Shown here: in pieces, positions 1-36,918 of the stretch
Position numbering within the stretch: position 1 is the first letter of the stretch
Layout of the letters: each line of letters begins with the position of its first letter
Assembly: GCA_019648995.1 (NCBI GenBank)
Contig: BLXT01005617.1
Coordinates: 393,973-430,890 of the forward strand
DNA length: 36,918 bases
Direction of reading: 5' to 3'
DNA from: Plakobranchus ocellatus
Taxonomy: Eukaryota; Mollusca; Gastropoda; Plakobranchidae
The notes under the pieces: generated by a model
Database searches by the model: none
Seen by the model: only the letters and a program-made list of their open reading frames with translations
Told to the model about the DNA's origin: nothing
Position numbers and translations under genes: made by a program

Positions 1-54
1 TGGCTACTGCTTTGAAATTATAGTCCTTCACTTTACTTCTTTTTATTTTGCCAG

Positions 55-219
55 CTGGCACCTGGCAAACATGTACATTCTCAAGTTGGATGTACATCCC
101 TGAAGGGGACAATAGCTTCCTTACATATTGAGCTTTCTGCTATAACATTCATACATGGAATGAAATACAGAGCTAATGAGCCTATTCAGTTTATCGGGTT
201 CTTGGAGAAGGAGATATAG
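55..219 (+). CDS. Possible terminal exon of an unrecognised upstream gene
   Basis: A pyrimidine-rich tract ending in a splice-acceptor-like CCAG at 51-54 is followed by 54 open codons that close with TAG at 217-219. An AATAAA sits at 324-329 and could serve polyadenylation. The peptide alternates hydrophobic and polar residues (for example IELSAITFIHGMKYRAN), as expected of beta strands such as an OB fold, but I do not recognise the family. It stops before HELQ begins, so it cannot be a HELQ 5' exon. It could equally be a chance open stretch inside a transposon. Transcript data or homology would be needed to keep it. Confidence 0.25.
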   Translation: MAPGKHVHSQVGCTSLKGTIASLHIELSAITFIHGMKYRANEPIQFIGFLEKEI

Positions 220-484
220 ACTAGGAATTATTGAGATCCAGAACCAATGCTTGCCATTGTGGAAGAATAGAATCAGTGGCAAATTTCTCAGGGCGACAGA
301 ATCTTTCCATGCCTTCAATGTTGAATAAATTGATGAGGAGATGACAGATGGTGGTTGGGATGTGTTGTTTTGATTGAGGCAAGAAAATTCAGTTGATATT
401 GAGAACCCAAGGCATTTTTCAACATTCACAGACAACAATATCATCACCACACAGGTTTTTGTAACTGCACTCAAGTATTGGTTC

Positions 485-582
485 ATTCAGGATAGTCTGG
501 TGGTATAACACTTGATTCATTATTCTTGAGATCTAAGTTTGAGTCCAGGGTGGTTTGGTTTTTTTTTTTTTTTTTTTTTTTG
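485..582 (+). repeat. tRNA-derived SINE head with T-rich tail
   Basis: The sequence has an A-box-like TAGTCTGGTGG at 493-503 and a B-box-like AGTTTGAGTCC at 536-546. Their spacing is typical of a tRNA, and a long T run follows at 555-581. The acceptor stem and anticodon loop do not form a convincing functional tRNA, so a tRNA-derived SINE is the better reading. The box assignments are by eye. Confidence 0.4.
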
Positions 583-1100
583 TAATAGGGCTGCTCCAGA
601 ATTTTTTTTTAAACGTGTTTAAAATTAAAATGTTTTCTTTGCCTCTTCTTAATCAAGATCTTACCCTGATTAAATATACTTTAACTTGACTCCTATAAAT
701 CAATTTAGTATTCATAAAAGTGAATGTAGTTTTAAAAGATTGTTTTTGAACAAAAACCACAAAGGTTTTAATTTAGGTCTCACAAGGTTATAAAAGCCAG
801 ATCTAAGTTCAGTTTTTACAATTTGATGAATGTTAATTATGCAGATCAAGAGCTAGAAAATATATCCCTAAATAATTTGTACATAATGTGACAATTAGAA
901 AGATACTCATGTGAGAACAAGGCAGCAAAGAGCCTTTAGAGAAACCCCCGTAGGCAATGGTTTTGGCCCTGAACTTCTTACACTCTAAGGGGGCCAGCCA
1001 CACCAAGGTTATAATTCCTAGGTATCTCTCTGCTACCTTTTTTTTTTCTTCGAACCCCAGCTTTTCTCCAGGTTTTGAATCCCCAACCTTTTTGTTTTCA
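583..1100. other. AT-rich stretch without recognised gene
   Basis: Nothing convincing is seen here apart from T-runs and short open frames. The minus-strand frame at 833-1111 shows no family resemblance that I can identify. The right edge may contain the decayed 3' end of the neighbouring LINE. Confidence 0.4.
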
Positions 1101-1109
1101 AACTGTGGC

Positions 1110-3600
1110 AATAATGCGCCTGATGGTTGAAGGAAACCAATAACTTATGAAGTAACTGCTCATTCCTTCTGCCCCAAATCCACCTAGATCTATTTTCAGC
1201 AGTCTCAGTAGTACTTCAAGAACTGTGGTTCTTTTCTGGCCATTGATGGAGAGTTTGCTCAGAACGATGCGAGCTGATGTTCCAACAAATGCCCTAGCAC
1301 CAACCTCTCTAGGCAGTATCTGGGATCTGTATCCAGCTTTTTTCAGCTCCTTGCTCAAGTCCTTGTTCTTTTCTATGTATTTGCTTCTTCCATTCTACTC
1401 TCATAGCATACTGTGAGTTCGACCAGATGATTTGTCGAGTAGCACTTGAATGGACTATGATATCAGGCCTCATTCCTGTGTCTTGGATGACTTTATGATA
1501 TTTGTTTTATTTGGGGCGATCTGCTGAAAACTCCCAGTCATGACACCCATCCAGTAAAAGCTCTTTCTCTGAGTTTCCATGCCAGCAGCTCTTCCACACC
1601 AGGATATCCACCTTTTGGTGTGAATATTAGTGCCCTAGCCTTGAGTCGGATAAGCAGGCCTTTTGCATCACAAATTGTTATCGCAAGTTTTTGTAACATC
1701 ATGTTGTGTCAAAACGTATACCTGCCTTGGCTTAGAGCTACTTTGCAGGAACTGAGAACACATTATGTGATGTACTTGCCTTGGCATAGTGGGCATGTGG
1801 GATCATCTTTCATTCTACCGCACCAGATTGCATTTGAAGCCAGAAGGTCATATATATACAGCTCGGCTAAGGGAGTTGATTCTGAGTGGCAACAGATCTC
1901 ATTCCATAAAAGAGATTTTTGTAATGCGCTTTCTCAGCTTGTCCAATATTGTTGGGATTGCTAACTGTTTTGTGCATTCGCTTCGAGTCTGATCTCATCA
2001 ATTATCATAAATCTCTTTTCTCTTTACAATCTGATTTTGACCACCACTTTAATCCTCTTGATCCCAGTCCTTTCCTTCCAGTCAGAGTGAGACTGATTAC
2101 CTCTTTCATTTTCAGGCCCTCTTTTGCTTGGTCAACTGCCTTGTCAACTTTCCATTTTCTGCCAGTCTTAGTCAGGGCTGTATAGACTGATCATTGGTAT
2201 ATCTTGACTGGCTACTTTGAAGCAGACATCTTCACCTAACTTGCCTTTTCTCATGGACAGGCTTTGAGACTTCTTCGGCTTGAAACTCATTCTGCTCCAG
2301 TTCATAAGAGCATCTAACCTAGCATTTTGCAGGTCTCATTTTTCTTTGAGCACAGGATCGTAGTGTCAGCCATCAAAGCCTTTAGGGGCGGCATGTAACA
2401 TCTACCGCAAAGGTCTGCCAGACTTGTACTCCCCTCTGCCGCTCTCAAGATAAATTTCATAGTTAAGACGAATAAGATTGGGGATATTGTGCAACTTATA
2501 GCAATGTCAACATCTAAGTTTATCCAGTCTGTGGTGTATCTTTCATTTGAGAACCTCATCTTAAATCCATTGAAGTAGTCTTCAAGGATTAATTGAATAT
2601 CCCATGGAATATGGTACATTCTTAGAGCTTGCTGGATCAGTTGGTGCTGTATAGAGCTGTATGCCTTAGCAAGGTCCAACCAAACAACATCCAGGCTGTG
2701 TTTTCCCAATTCAGCTCTTTGAATAGCTTCCCAAATCATTGTCACATGTTGAAGACAGCCCAAAACTCCTGGAAGACACCCTTACTGTACAGAGACACTG
2801 ACATAACCATTCTCAATGAGGTATTTTGTCAGGCATGATGCCTGAGAAGATTTTTTCCTCTACATTGCGCAGTGAGATGGGTTGGAACAGATTAATTTTA
2901 GTTGATTTCTGCTCTTTGGGAATGTAAACTCCTTCAGCTGTCATCCATTGCTCGCTGATCTTTAGATTATTCCAAGTGCTTTGGAGTAACTTGTGGAGCC
3001 ATCTGAGAACATTCGGACATGTTTTGTGCAGCAGTTAGGGCACTCTGTTTAGCCCAGGCGAGGACTTACCTCTTGCCTTTTTTAACTGTTGAGTTTACTT
3101 CTGTCGAGTGTCGGTGGCTTTTTGTTGAATTTAATTCCTGGTGTGGATGGCCAAACGAAACCCTCTATATCCTTTAGTGGCTTCTCTTGTTCTGATCACA
3201 ATATATCTTGCGAAGGTGAGTTTCTAGTTCTTTTTTTTACGCTGTTCACTTGCTTGATCTTGGTTGTTGAAACAGCTGCCTGGCAAACTAGAACGGTTCT
3301 TTGAAAAAATTCTCTTGTGTTTTCTTCTTCTGGTTTAGTCTTTTCCTGGCAGATTCGGCTCTGCATTTGAATGCCTTCAAATATGCCTGCTCGTCTACAG
3401 GCGTTGCTTTCATTTCCTTCTTCTCTTCTCTGTTTGTGCAGTATTTGCATTTCATGTCTGAATCTTTGAGCATTGTCATTAAGGTAGCTTTTCTGTTCTT
3501 GTACATTTCAGCTATTGACTTCAGGGGAAGTCTCAGCTCTGCTTTGCGGCAGTACAAAGCAACATCCTTTACCCCGGTTGGGACCCTAGCCATCTTCTTG
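1110..3600 (-). pseudogene. Degenerate RLE-type (R2/NeSL-like) non-LTR retrotransposon
   Basis: Reading the minus strand downward, successive frames give the parts of a known kind of LINE polyprotein in the right order. An N-terminal lysine-rich coil lies near 3290-3590. The segments AEGVYIPKE and PISLRNVEEKIF fall near 2840-2950. The reverse transcriptase core with WLDLAKAYSSIQHQLI is in the frame at 2314-2763. A Cys/His knuckle remnant lies near 1780-1850. An RPDIIVHSS motif, typical of the restriction-like endonuclease of R2-group elements, is near 1408-1485, with a C-terminal tail after it. Frames change repeatedly and there are many stops. The RT active site, normally an M-D-D box, reads MAD followed by TT, so it is inactive. 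The clade name rests on remembered motif patterns. RT identity is firm; the R2/NeSL assignment is moderate. Confidence 0.7.
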
Positions 3601-4423
3601 TAAACCTGTTTATTTTGGCTTCTATGGATTCCATAATTGAGGTGCTGGGATAAGTATAAACTGGAGACACCACACTTTGTGACAGAAGATTGTGCCTTTT
3701 TTTTTTTTAAGTTTCAAGGCCCCTTGTTTTTTTTTTTTTTTTGTATTTTTTTTAACACTAAAATTCACTCTTTTGATATTTGCTTTATCAAAGCAAATAG
3801 ATTTATGAATCAAGCACAATATTTTGATTAGGTAGGGGAAATTTTGACTTTAACATATCACATGCCAGATTGTGGCAAAAGTGGGTGTGCTTGTGCATTT
3901 TTGCCCACAATCTTTTATACATTTTGGGCTTATTATTACATAAAATTATTTTTCAGTCTTCTAATTGACGAAGTGAATTAACTCTTAGCGAGGTGAATTT
4001 TCAGGACCTGCGAGGTCCCCCAGAGGCGAATTAATATGGAGTTTTTTAAAAATTAAAAAGTGTTATACAAAAATTCACATAACTTTTTTATTTTTCAACA
4101 TAAAACTACAAACCATGCATCAATGGAAACGAAATTTAATACAGATTCACGTGAAATAAAAACCTATGCCACCAACCTTTTTGCTGTTTATGTCTGTTTT
4201 TGTGTTTGGCAGTGGAGGCGATGCCAGCCACTTGCTAGATCTACATCTAAATCTTGATCTCCAGGAGCTTGTACCATAGGCTGAGGCTTGCTAACATTAG
4301 TAACAAGTATCCTAAGTATCAACTGTGCATCGTGTACAAATTCAGCACTATTACTGCCATTATCGTCTGCATACAGTTCCTCAAACAGGTCTAGCCATGA
4401 TCTTCAACAGTATAGCACACATT

Positions 4424-4610
4424 CACTCGGGTGCACCAGTGTGGTTTAACTGCAGTTTAGGCTAAACCTTGGCTCAGTCGAGACTTAAAATTCATTTTCT
4501 GTTGCACCAGCGTGACTTAAAATAAGTCGGACTTAAATCGGGCTAAAATCGGCGTGATATTTAAACCAGGCAGGGGAGTAGGTTTAACATCGACTTAACT
4601 CTCATACAGG
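4424..4610 (+). repeat. Left terminal and subterminal repeats of the Harbinger element
   Basis: After the terminal inverted repeat, degenerate copies of a GCACCAGYGTG word and of AAGTCGGACTTAA recur within about 170 bp. A related set lies in inverted orientation at 7470-7592. Such subterminal repeats are typical transposase-binding regions. Confidence 0.5.
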
Positions 4611-4648
4611 CTCATTTTTTTTTGTGGTTACTCTTTACAGTTTAAAAA

Positions 4649-5669
4649 ATGGATGCTTACTTGAACTATGACAAAGAAGCCGAAGAACAAATGAAACAAG
4701 AAGCGGAGCAAATGCATCTACCATGGCGACTTGTAAAAGATAGAACAAATCCATATACATACTTCAGGGACGAGGAATTTCAGATAAGATACCCTTTTAG
4801 AAAAGACGCAGCCATGGAATTAACAGAAATGGTAAGAGAGGCTATATCTCAGCAAACTTTGAGAAATGCGGGTATTGCTACTGCCTTTTTAAAGATTTTT
4901 TGCGACAGGATGTTTCTTAATGACCGATGGCGACTTAATTGGGATTCATAAATCCACTGTTTCAAGAATTGTCCATCGGGTGGCCAGGGCTATCGCAGCA
5001 AAACGTCGGGATGTTGTTACTTTTCCAGAAAACGCTGGATTAAACAATGTTAAGCAAGACTCTTATAAGATAGCAGGATTTCCAGGAGTTATTGGTTGCA
5101 GAGATTGTACTCACATCCGCATTACCCGTCCATCTGGTCCAGCTGCCGAAATTTATCGGAACAGAAAGAGGTATTTTTCAATCAACGTGCAAGCTGTGTG
5201 TGATGCGAATCTCAGAATATCTAGTCTTATAGCAATATGGCCTAGATCTACGCATGACGCAAGGATTTTCGATAACAGTTTATATCTATGAGACTCGAGA
5301 ACAGAGAATTAAATGGTCACTTACTTGGAGATAATGGCTACCCAAATTTGCCATATTTACTGACTCCTATTTTAAATCCAGGAAACAGGGGCGAAAAAAG
5401 ATATATTATTTCACACAAGACAACACGCAATACTGTTGAGAGTTTTGAAAAAGAGATTCCCAGCTCTGCACTATGGGATACAATTTAGTCCGCGTCGAAG
5501 CGCTACTGTTATCGCTGCAGCATGTGTTCTGTACAATTATGGTGTCGATCTTCATGATGTCGGTGTGTTGGATGATTTTATACCAGACATTATCCCGGTT
5601 CATAACCTACGGATGGGCAAAGCAGCGGAAGCGGAAAGGCAGGCGCTTATTCAGAATCATTTCATGTAA
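4649..5669 (+). pseudogene. HARBI1-like DDE transposase, frameshifted
   Basis: The start is ATG at 4649, shortly after the left inverted repeat. The product aligns by motif with animal Harbinger transposases. It has an N-terminal region ending in AMELTEMVRE, then FFATG and GDLIGIHKSTVSRIVHRVA (the helix-turn-helix-like part). The first catalytic Asp is in GVIGCRDCTHIRI, the second in AVCDANLRI, LLGDNGYP follows, and the last acidic residue is in TRNTVE. The protein ends with ATVIAAACVLYNY and a short tail before TAA at about 5667. Three breaks separate these blocks: a shift near 4885, one near 5280, and a small deletion with a shift near 5436. They are too short to be introns. The catalytic residues survive but no single frame joins them. 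The enzyme would cut and paste the element together with the Myb-like partner encoded on the other strand. Confidence 0.85.
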
Positions 5670-5892
5670 AGGTAACAAAATTAAGTTCAGACATAGAATC
5701 TGTATATGCAGAATCTTTATTTTCAGTGGTATAACAAACAAAAGTAACCACAAAAGAAACATGAATTGGACATAGGAAGAAACGAAAAGAGACTGAAATA
5801 TAATTCTGGTCTTTGAACGGTTTCAATTATTAAATAGTAACATGTCCATGAAACTACCCGAACTGCAGGTCCTATGCAATTGCTTGCTCGCA

Positions 5893-7278
5893 TTATTCTT
5901 GCTGATATTGGAGTATTTCCATTTGCAGGCTGTGCCGTTTCAACAGTAATCGGTTTTGATCGATTTCGAACTGTAATTGATGGTGGTGTATTTCCATTTT
6001 GACGTCATGTTCTTCTTTGAGGTATTTCATACGCATTTGATCAAACTCGTCTGCATTTGCAGATACCTTTCTGGCTGTATTCTCATTCGTGGATGGATTC
6101 TTCCCTTTTTTTTTTAGATTTCAGAAGAAAAATGGATGGTGCCTCAGGCGATGTCAATGGCATAGATGCTGCTGACTTGGTTGCAGTCTCATGCGATTGT
6201 ACTGATGAACCTGAAATAAAACATGAATGGATTCTTATCTATATTTTTTGTTAACTATTGACTAATAGGCAGCTTTAGGGACAGTTATGTAGCTATAGGT
6301 TTTGATTACCTTTGCTGCGCAGGACACCGATTAATAAATTTAAAAAGGACATTCATTAAAAAAAGGTTTTGAAAACTAGCCAATAGAACAAAATAAAAAT
6401 AATAAACGATGAGCCTATTTGTGCGTTATTTGTTCCTGGACGTCTCCACCCCGGTTCATCTTTTATCTAACGTTGAGATGAATGCGTATGGGACGCAACA
6501 TACATGCCAGTCCTCCGCGATCTCAAGGAGTTATCAAGCTATTTATCTCTGAGATTGTTAATTGTCAAATAAATTTGTAATTCAGCCCCCACTCTTTCCC
6601 ATTTACTCTCCAGCTCCGGTGCGTATGTAGTTAAGGGTGTAAGTGTTGGCATGCTCCAATCTGTTGCGTTTCTACAATTATGGGCAGGCGTCTGGGTTGT
6701 GAAGCTCTTTGATTTATTCAGCTGTGTTGTCAGTCCATTTCTTCATCGGTATGCCTTGTAGCTCCACCCTCACCCAAACCCCCATAACAATTGGCTTTAT
6801 CGAGCGCCCCGTGAACAACCCTCAGTTTCCTTTGTAAATGTAAATGGAATTAAAATGAAAAAACTAATAACAAAAGACTTGCCTCCTTTTTCAAGGATGT
6901 AATACTCATTGAATTCATTTTCGATAGCCGCGAACTGATCTGGTAATAAGTCAATGATCCCTTCTGACATTTTGTCCATTGGTTCCGCTGGTCCACCACA
7001 CCAGTTTTTAGCATCTCTTTCTTGTGTCTTGCATGGTCCTTTTTCGCTTTAATTTTTAAATTCTTCCAAAGACTCTTCAGATTTGCTTTATCCCGCTTCG
7101 CAACGTTTTCATGGCTGTTGTATTCAGTTGTCACGCGATCCCATGCTTCCTGTTTTTTGTTATTGATGCTGTTGTCGTTTCCCTTGTCCTCGATAATCGG
7201 ATAACGTTTTAGTATTTCTAAGAGCAGCTCTTTTTCATAAGCAGTGTAGTTCTTTCCTGGCTTTTTATCGTCTTCCAT
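5893..7278 (-). pseudogene. Harbinger Myb/SANT-like DNA-binding partner gene, two exons
   Basis: Exon 1 (7278 down to 6893) starts MEDDKKPGKNYTAYEKELLL and encodes a Myb/SANT-like domain with the conserved tryptophans of AWDRV and SLWKNLK. Near 6985 a one-base shift moves the ancestral continuation GGPAEPMDK into another frame, so the copy is broken. Exon 1 ends at GGAG followed by GCAAGT, a classical GC-AG donor. Exon 2 (6210 down to 5893) follows a TTTATTTCAG acceptor, keeps phase, and encodes a serine-rich linker and a coiled coil (MRMKYLKEEHDVKMEI) before TAA. In Harbinger elements this protein brings the transposase into the nucleus and to the element ends. The two-exon model is inferred from the sequence alone. 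Confidence 0.75.
6211..6892 (-). other. GC-AG intron of the Harbinger Myb-like gene
   Basis: This 682-bp stretch runs on the minus strand from a GCAAGT donor to a TTTATTTCAG acceptor. Using GC rather than the nearby GT (CAA|GTCTT) is what keeps the ancestral frame into exon 2. No other feature is seen in it. Confidence 0.5.
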
Positions 7279-8016
7279 GTGTGAGGCGCTCAGCTCAGGA
7301 ATGACATGCATCTTGGAAATCGCAAATACCATAAATCCCTTTTCAAAGACAAAAGAGTTCACAATTATCATGGATTCCCAATATTTTGACGAAGGTCAAA
7401 GTATAAGTGCTGGAAATCCCAAAATAGGCAAGCAAGCATACGAGTTCAAACTACAAACCTCGATTCAACCCGGGTTTAGCTAAACCACACTTGGTGCAAC
7501 AGAGATTTAAGTTAAACCTCGAGCGCGATTTAGCTGAGTCTGGCTTAGTGTTAAGTCGGACTTATGTTAAACCACGTTGGTGCAACTCGGTGATTCAGTT
7601 CTACACTTGTTGACTTCTCAATTTCTAACCCAATCTAAAGCGTAGACTGCTAGTCTTAGCAGTTTGAGAAAATGGAATCCCCTTAAAAACGAAACCAAGC
7701 CTTTTCCGGTTGTTCCGTGAGTGTAAAATTGTATACTTGAGCACTAGACTAGGTGTAATGCTATCGTGACTATACCTCTGGGGGCCCATATAGACCATCG
7801 AGACTATAGTTGCGAAAACCTTGGGAAGAGTTAATTTAAATCAAGATATAAATAATAGGTATGTTTTAAAATATGTGCTTGGTTGGTTTTTTTCAATATT
7901 AAGGTGTAATTTTTTCACAACATATTTTCGAAAATTTTCAAGTATAATTCTAATAATATCCACTGCTCATATTTTGGAAAATTTTATGCTTGCATTATAA
8001 TTTCTTCTGTTTTCAG

Positions 8017-36373
<28,357 letters not shown>

Positions 36374-36464
36374 GTATCAGTTTTATTGATAGCAGGATAT
36401 AATTTCTCTTAACACTTACATTCAGATTATATTTTCTTTTCTTCAAAACATTGTTATTAGATGA

Positions 36465-36560
36465 AATTCAGAGCACTCCACATAATTCGACAACCCCCAA
36501 TTCAACATTCTCCTTAGTTCGAGGCACTTAAAAAGTCCCAAATAATTCCCTCTTAATCGT
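36465..36560. mobile_element. Possible pogo/Tigger-like MITE fragment
   Basis: The words ACATAATTCGACAACCCCC, AATTCAACATTC and TTAGTTCGAGG resemble the repeated AATTCG-containing termini of pogo/Tigger elements. No matching second end is seen within the window. Confidence 0.25.
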
Positions 36561-36918
36561 TAAAAAATTTTGCCCAAATCTACATGCCGCTTGGCTCATT
36601 TCTCCTAATTTGACAGTTCTGTCGCATTTTCAGATCAAACTAAACCATAAAGTTTTTGCCTGGCCATCTCGCACAATAAAATTAATGTATCTGATAATAC
36701 AGACTATTCATTGTGACTGAGTTAGTGTGAGGGTGATGAGATTTGGAATGGAGGGTGGGGGGTGGGCAGAAGAGGAGGAAAGGTGTGACACCAGGCTGGG
36801 CCTAGATCTACACTCACTGGCGTAGACTTATCAATGCAATATACGTTAATGGCTTGGCAGGCATCCCCCGCTAGGCACCACCCATGTTTGCGCTTTTATT
36901 TTTAATTATTAATATAAC

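Larger units (their letters stand above)
4424..7592. mobile_element. Complete PIF/Harbinger transposon
   Basis: The ends are inverted repeats: CACTCGGGTGCACCAGTG on the left and CACCGAGTTGCACCAACG on the reverse complement of the right, continuing into GTGGTTTAAC on both sides. The element is flanked by a 3-bp direct repeat, ATT at 4421-4423 and 7593-7595, which is the duplication size of this superfamily. Inside are the two genes expected of an autonomous Harbinger: a HARBI1-like DDE transposase on + and a Myb/SANT-like gene on -. Both have frameshifts, so this 3169-bp copy is structurally complete but probably cannot move by itself. Confidence 0.85.
3982..7830. mobile_element. Kolobok-like DNA transposon, split by a Harbinger insertion
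   Basis: TTAA at 3978-3981 and at 7831-7834 flank imperfect inverted ends: CTCTTAGCGAGG on the left and CTCTTCCCAAGG on the reverse complement of the right. A second inverted match, CCCCCAGAGG, lies about 30 bp inside the left end and 43 bp inside the right. TTAA duplications are known for Kolobok and piggyBac elements, and the ends favour Kolobok. Removing the Harbinger (4424-7592) leaves about 680 bp with only scraps of minus-strand coding sequence, including an acidic stretch around 4210-4410. It is therefore a non-autonomous or heavily deleted copy. The superfamily call is an inference. Confidence 0.5.

Noticed and set aside
121-486. 121-codon open frame on the minus strand
   Set aside because: It overlaps a more exon-like + strand segment and the SINE head, and its low-complexity peptide shows no recognisable motif.
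485-550. A functional tRNA gene
   Set aside because: Box A and B are present but the acceptor and anticodon arms do not pair well, and a T-rich tail follows as in a SINE.
3301-3603. 100-codon Phe-rich frame on the + strand
   Set aside because: It is the antisense shadow of the lysine-rich N-terminal part of the minus-strand LINE.
7990-8016. Start of the HELQ N-terminus at a TTG codon
   Set aside because: There is no ATG, and the stretch contains the TTTTCAG acceptor, so it is intron rather than coding sequence.

Overview
The window is nuclear DNA from an animal, most likely an invertebrate and plausibly a mollusc. The signs are a vertebrate-like helicase gene split into many short exons with GT-AG introns, AT-rich introns full of decayed transposons, and no bacterial gene organisation. 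The phylum is an inference from the style of the repeats and from protein similarity judged by eye. It has not been tested by a search.

The one conserved host gene is HELQ (helicase POLQ-like, a superfamily 2 DNA repair helicase) on the + strand. Eleven exons between 8017 and 36373 join in phase to about 796 codons. They carry every core helicase motif: PTSGGKT, DELH split by an intron, SATL, the region V motif and [10 protein letters not shown]. The true 5' end is probably left of 8017, and the C-terminal exons lie beyond the right edge. Intron 10 alone is about 14.2 kb.

Layout from the left. 55-219 is a possible last exon of an unrecognised + strand gene. 485-582 is a tRNA-like SINE head. 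About 1110-3600 is a ruined non-LTR retrotransposon of the restriction-like-endonuclease (R2/NeSL-like) type on the minus strand. 3982-7830 is a TTAA-flanked Kolobok-like element split by a complete PIF/Harbinger transposon (4424-7592, ATT target duplication). The Harbinger carries a frameshifted HARBI1-like transposase and a two-exon Myb/SANT-like partner gene. HELQ exons then alternate with intronic insertions: a second Kolobok-like relic (9596-11292), a TTA-flanked MITE (11689-12530), an unrecognised minus-strand gene relic (about 13500-14154), and copy A of a large CAGGCCTGCC-ended repeat (15337-19239) interrupted by a truncated RTE-like LINE.

Intron 10 holds copy B of the same repeat (22527-27701, perfect CATCAT duplication). 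A second element with similar ends (24122-26470), which includes a 926-base assembly gap, is inserted inside it. The intron also holds a roughly 188-bp satellite (28550-29440) and a three-exon minus-strand gene relic (29645-33364) of an unusual transposase-like family. The helicase is the only gene here that looks functional. Nearly everything else is mobile DNA at different stages of decay, in at least three nested groups that allow relative dating.
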